Below, piece by piece: positions 62,691-64,000 of a stretch of 64,000 nucleotides of DNA (position 1 is the stretch's first letter; every line of letters begins with the position of its first letter). This stretch comes from Nonomuraea cavernae (GTDB lineage: Bacteria > Actinomycetota > Actinomycetes > Streptosporangiales > Streptosporangiaceae): positions 1 to 64,000 of the forward strand of contig NZ_BMNH01000034.1 of assembly GCF_014646355.1 (NCBI RefSeq), written 5' to 3'. Below the pieces are notes generated by a model that was given only the letters and a program-made list of their open reading frames with translations, did not search any database and was not told the origin of the DNA. The position numbers and the translations under genes were made by a program.

Positions 62691-63050
62691 CTATTCGCGG
62701 GGCCGGTCGGCGGTGGCCCTGATGACGTCGATCCAGATCCGGGTCAGCAGTGTGCCCAGCACCAGCAACAGCCCGGCCGCGACCAGGGCGCGGAGCGCGA
62801 CCGAGTCCGGCACCAGGCCGCCGAGCACGAGCAGGCACAGGCCCACGTCGAGCATCACGATCGTGGCCACGGACAGCGAGTAGACGCGCACCCTCGGCCG
62901 GGTCCAGAACCGCACGCCCCCCACCGGATCCAGCCTGCGCGACACGCGCGGCCGGTCGGCCAGCCCTTCGAGGAAGCGCGACTCCCACAGCATGGCCAGC
63001 AACAGCACCGGCAGAACCTGGGCGACGGTGGCGTAAAAGTCGCGCGGCAT
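62691..63050 (-). CDS. Three-helix membrane protein upstream of the hydrolase gene
   Basis: A 119-aa protein with hydrophobic segments at about 5-22, 56-78 and 82-108 and a basic cytoplasmic loop (RPRVSRRLDPVGGVRFWTRPRVRV). Its end is about 40 bases before the hydrolase start, so it may head the minus-strand operon hydrolase, caspase-STAND, peptide and hydroxylase. No family recognised. Confidence 0.6.
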   Translation of the reverse strand: MPRDFYATVAQVLPVLLLAMLWESRFLEGLADRPRVSRRLDPVGGVRFWTRPRVRVYSLSVATIVMLDVGLCLLVLGGLVPDSVALRALVAAGLLLVLGTLLTRIWIDVIRATADRPRE

Positions 63051-63306
63051 GAGCCCTCACAGCTAGAGGTCACTCGCATTCTGCCGTAGATCACCCCCTG
63101 GAATACCAAGGATCGGCGGCGAAGGTCCCCGCCCCGGGCACCTCGCGGACCCGCCACCCGTGTGGGCGACCGCGACGCCGCCTCCCGCGACGGTCAAGCC
63201 CCGCGCGCCGCTCGACCGCGACGTGCGGCCCGCCATCTGGTCGGCGAGGTGTATCAAATTTCCCCTTTCGTGCTCTGGGAAGTCGAGGGCGACGGAGGGA
63301 GAGGCG
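63051..63306. other. Divergent 256-bp intergenic region
   Basis: It separates the membrane protein gene (-) from the LuxR-type ATPase gene (+). I see no clear promoter or structure. Reading frames through it are shadows. Confidence 0.4.
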
Positions 63307-64000
63307 ATGTTCGTCGGAAGGGCGGTGGAGCTGGCCCTGGTGCGGGGGGCGCTGCGCGCCGCCGGGGGCGGCCTCGCGCGCACGATCGCGATCGAGGGGC
63401 CGGAGGGGATCGGCAAGACGGCGCTGCTGCGTCACGCGCTCGCGGAGGCTGCGGGCGACCGGGCGGTCTGCGGGGGCACGGCCGGGAGGAACATGGGCTG
63501 CGGGGGCACGGCCGGGAGGAACATGGGCTGCGGGGACGCGGGTTGCGGGGACGCGGGTTGCGGGAGTGCGGCGGACGGCTCGACCGAGGAGAGCGCGGGG
63601 CGGCGGGAATTCGGGGAGACCGTGGGGGTCCAGGTGCTCGCCGCCAGCGGGGACGAAGAGGAGCGGCGGCTCCGCTTCGGGGTGGTGCGGCAACTACTGG
63701 GGGAGGTCGCGCAGGATGATCCGTGGAGTGTCGGCCAAGCCGTGTTCGACGAGCTCGAACGGCTCCAGGCCGCCCGGCCCGTGGTCGTCGTGGTGGACGA
63801 CGCCCAGTGGGCCGACCGCCCGTCCCTGCAGGCGCTCGCCTTCGCGCTGCGCCGCCTGCGCGCCGGACGCGTGCTCGCTCTGGTCTCCTGCCGCGACCTC
63901 GCGGACGAGTGGCTGCCGCAGGGGCTGCGGCGGCTCCTGACCGGCGGCGAGGCCCTGCGCCTCACCCTGGCCGGCCTGACGGCCGCGGACCTGGCCCGAC
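63307..64000 (+). CDS. LuxR-type ATPase regulator (LAL family), 3' end outside window
   Basis: The first 231 codons of a large regulator; the frame is open at the right edge. The N-terminus FVGRAVELALVRGAL leads to Walker A GPEGIGKTALL (about 34-44) and Walker B VVVVVDDAQWAD, the AAA-type module of LAL/MalT-type activators. The C-terminal LuxR helix-turn-helix would lie beyond 64000. The codons 55-84 are made of exact tandem repeats encoding Cys/Gly-rich residues (CGGTAGRNMG twice, CGDAG twice), an insertion not expected between the P-loop and Walker B. Start ATG 63307; GAGAGG lies just upstream. Confidence 0.75.
   Translation, partial: MFVGRAVELALVRGALRAAGGGLARTIAIEGPEGIGKTALLRHALAEAAGDRAVCGGTAGRNMGCGGTAGRNMGCGDAGCGDAGCGSAADGSTEESAGRREFGETVGVQVLAASGDEEERRLRFGVVRQLLGEVAQDDPWSVGQAVFDELERLQAARPVVVVVDDAQWADRPSLQALAFALRRLRAGRVLALVSCRDLADEWLPQGLRRLLTGGEALRLTLAGLTAADLAR
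63469..63558. repeat. Exact 30-bp and 15-bp tandem repeats inside the LuxR-type gene
   Basis: A 30-bp unit starting TGCGGGGGCACGG occurs at 63469-63498 and 63499-63528. A 15-bp unit TGCGGGGACGCGGGT follows at 63529-63543 and 63544-63558. Unit lengths are multiples of three, so copy-number change would preserve the frame. Confidence 0.9.

Noticed and set aside
63469..63558. Tandem repeats considered as an assembly artefact
   Set aside because: Cannot be excluded, but units are exact multiples of three and keep the frame of a plausible protein, so they are reported as real repeats.

Overview
The window is high-GC DNA with GTG/TTG starts, many leaderless promoters and a complete pupylation/proteasome locus, so it comes from an actinobacterium. 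The family content (FHA proteins, NB-ARC and WD40 NTPases, FxsT-like and alphaKG-HExxH RiPP-type proteins, SpoIIE phosphatase, LuxR-type ATPase regulator) suggests the filamentous Streptosporangiales. That placement is inferred from gene content and style, not from a marker gene.

Layout. 0.2-6.8 kb: a small membrane protein, then an oligopeptide ABC operon in the unusual order C-A-B-D-F. It ends at a bidirectional terminator facing a two-component system (6.9-8.7 kb). 8.8-18.0 kb: RecB-like nuclease, site-2 protease, FHA protein, GAF protein, double-GNAT protein, tRNA m1A methyltransferase TrmI and the proteasomal ATPase ARC/Mpa. 18.2-20.2 kb: a class A beta-lactamase-like protein and an acyltransferase. 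20.4-29.9 kb: dop, a membrane protein with its own operator, pup, a DinB2-like polymerase, a sugar-type ABC operon, prcB and prcA. 30.1-43.6 kb: pafA, two FKBP lipoproteins, an ArsR/SufR-like regulator, DUF3291 and DUF3866 proteins, pafB, pafC, tatA, tatC, a diacylglycerol-kinase-like gene and helY. The RNB exoribonuclease, 5'-3' exonuclease and PepE-like peptidase (46-51 kb) continue the synteny known from Mycobacterium tuberculosis (prc/pup/dop/mpa/trmI, then pafA-pafB-pafC-tatA-tatC-helY-exonuclease-pepE).

Together these genes make Pup, ligate it (PafA), remove it (Dop), unfold tagged proteins (ARC) and degrade them (PrcBA). PafBC is the associated WYL transcription activator. Pup here already ends in Glu, so Dop is not needed for deamidation.

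Two accessory islands stand out. (1) 44.0-45.9 kb: two overlapping genes whose N-termini share a short Asn/Tyr/Gln motif reminiscent of bacterial amyloid-signalling motifs; one has two membrane spans. (2) 52.1-63.1 kb: a TPR protein plus macro-domain protein, divergent across a 44-bp imperfect palindrome from an FxsT-like NB-ARC/TPR ATPase. Facing the latter is a minus-strand array of membrane protein, alpha/beta hydrolase, caspase-like STAND NTPase with WD40 repeats, a 59-aa precursor-like peptide and an alphaKG-HExxH peptide beta-hydroxylase. No radical SAM gene is present and the peptide lacks the FxSxx ending, so island 2 is my best candidate for an undescribed system. The window ends inside a LuxR-type ATPase regulator containing exact tandem repeats.

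I saw no rRNA or tRNA gene, CRISPR array, insertion sequence or origin.
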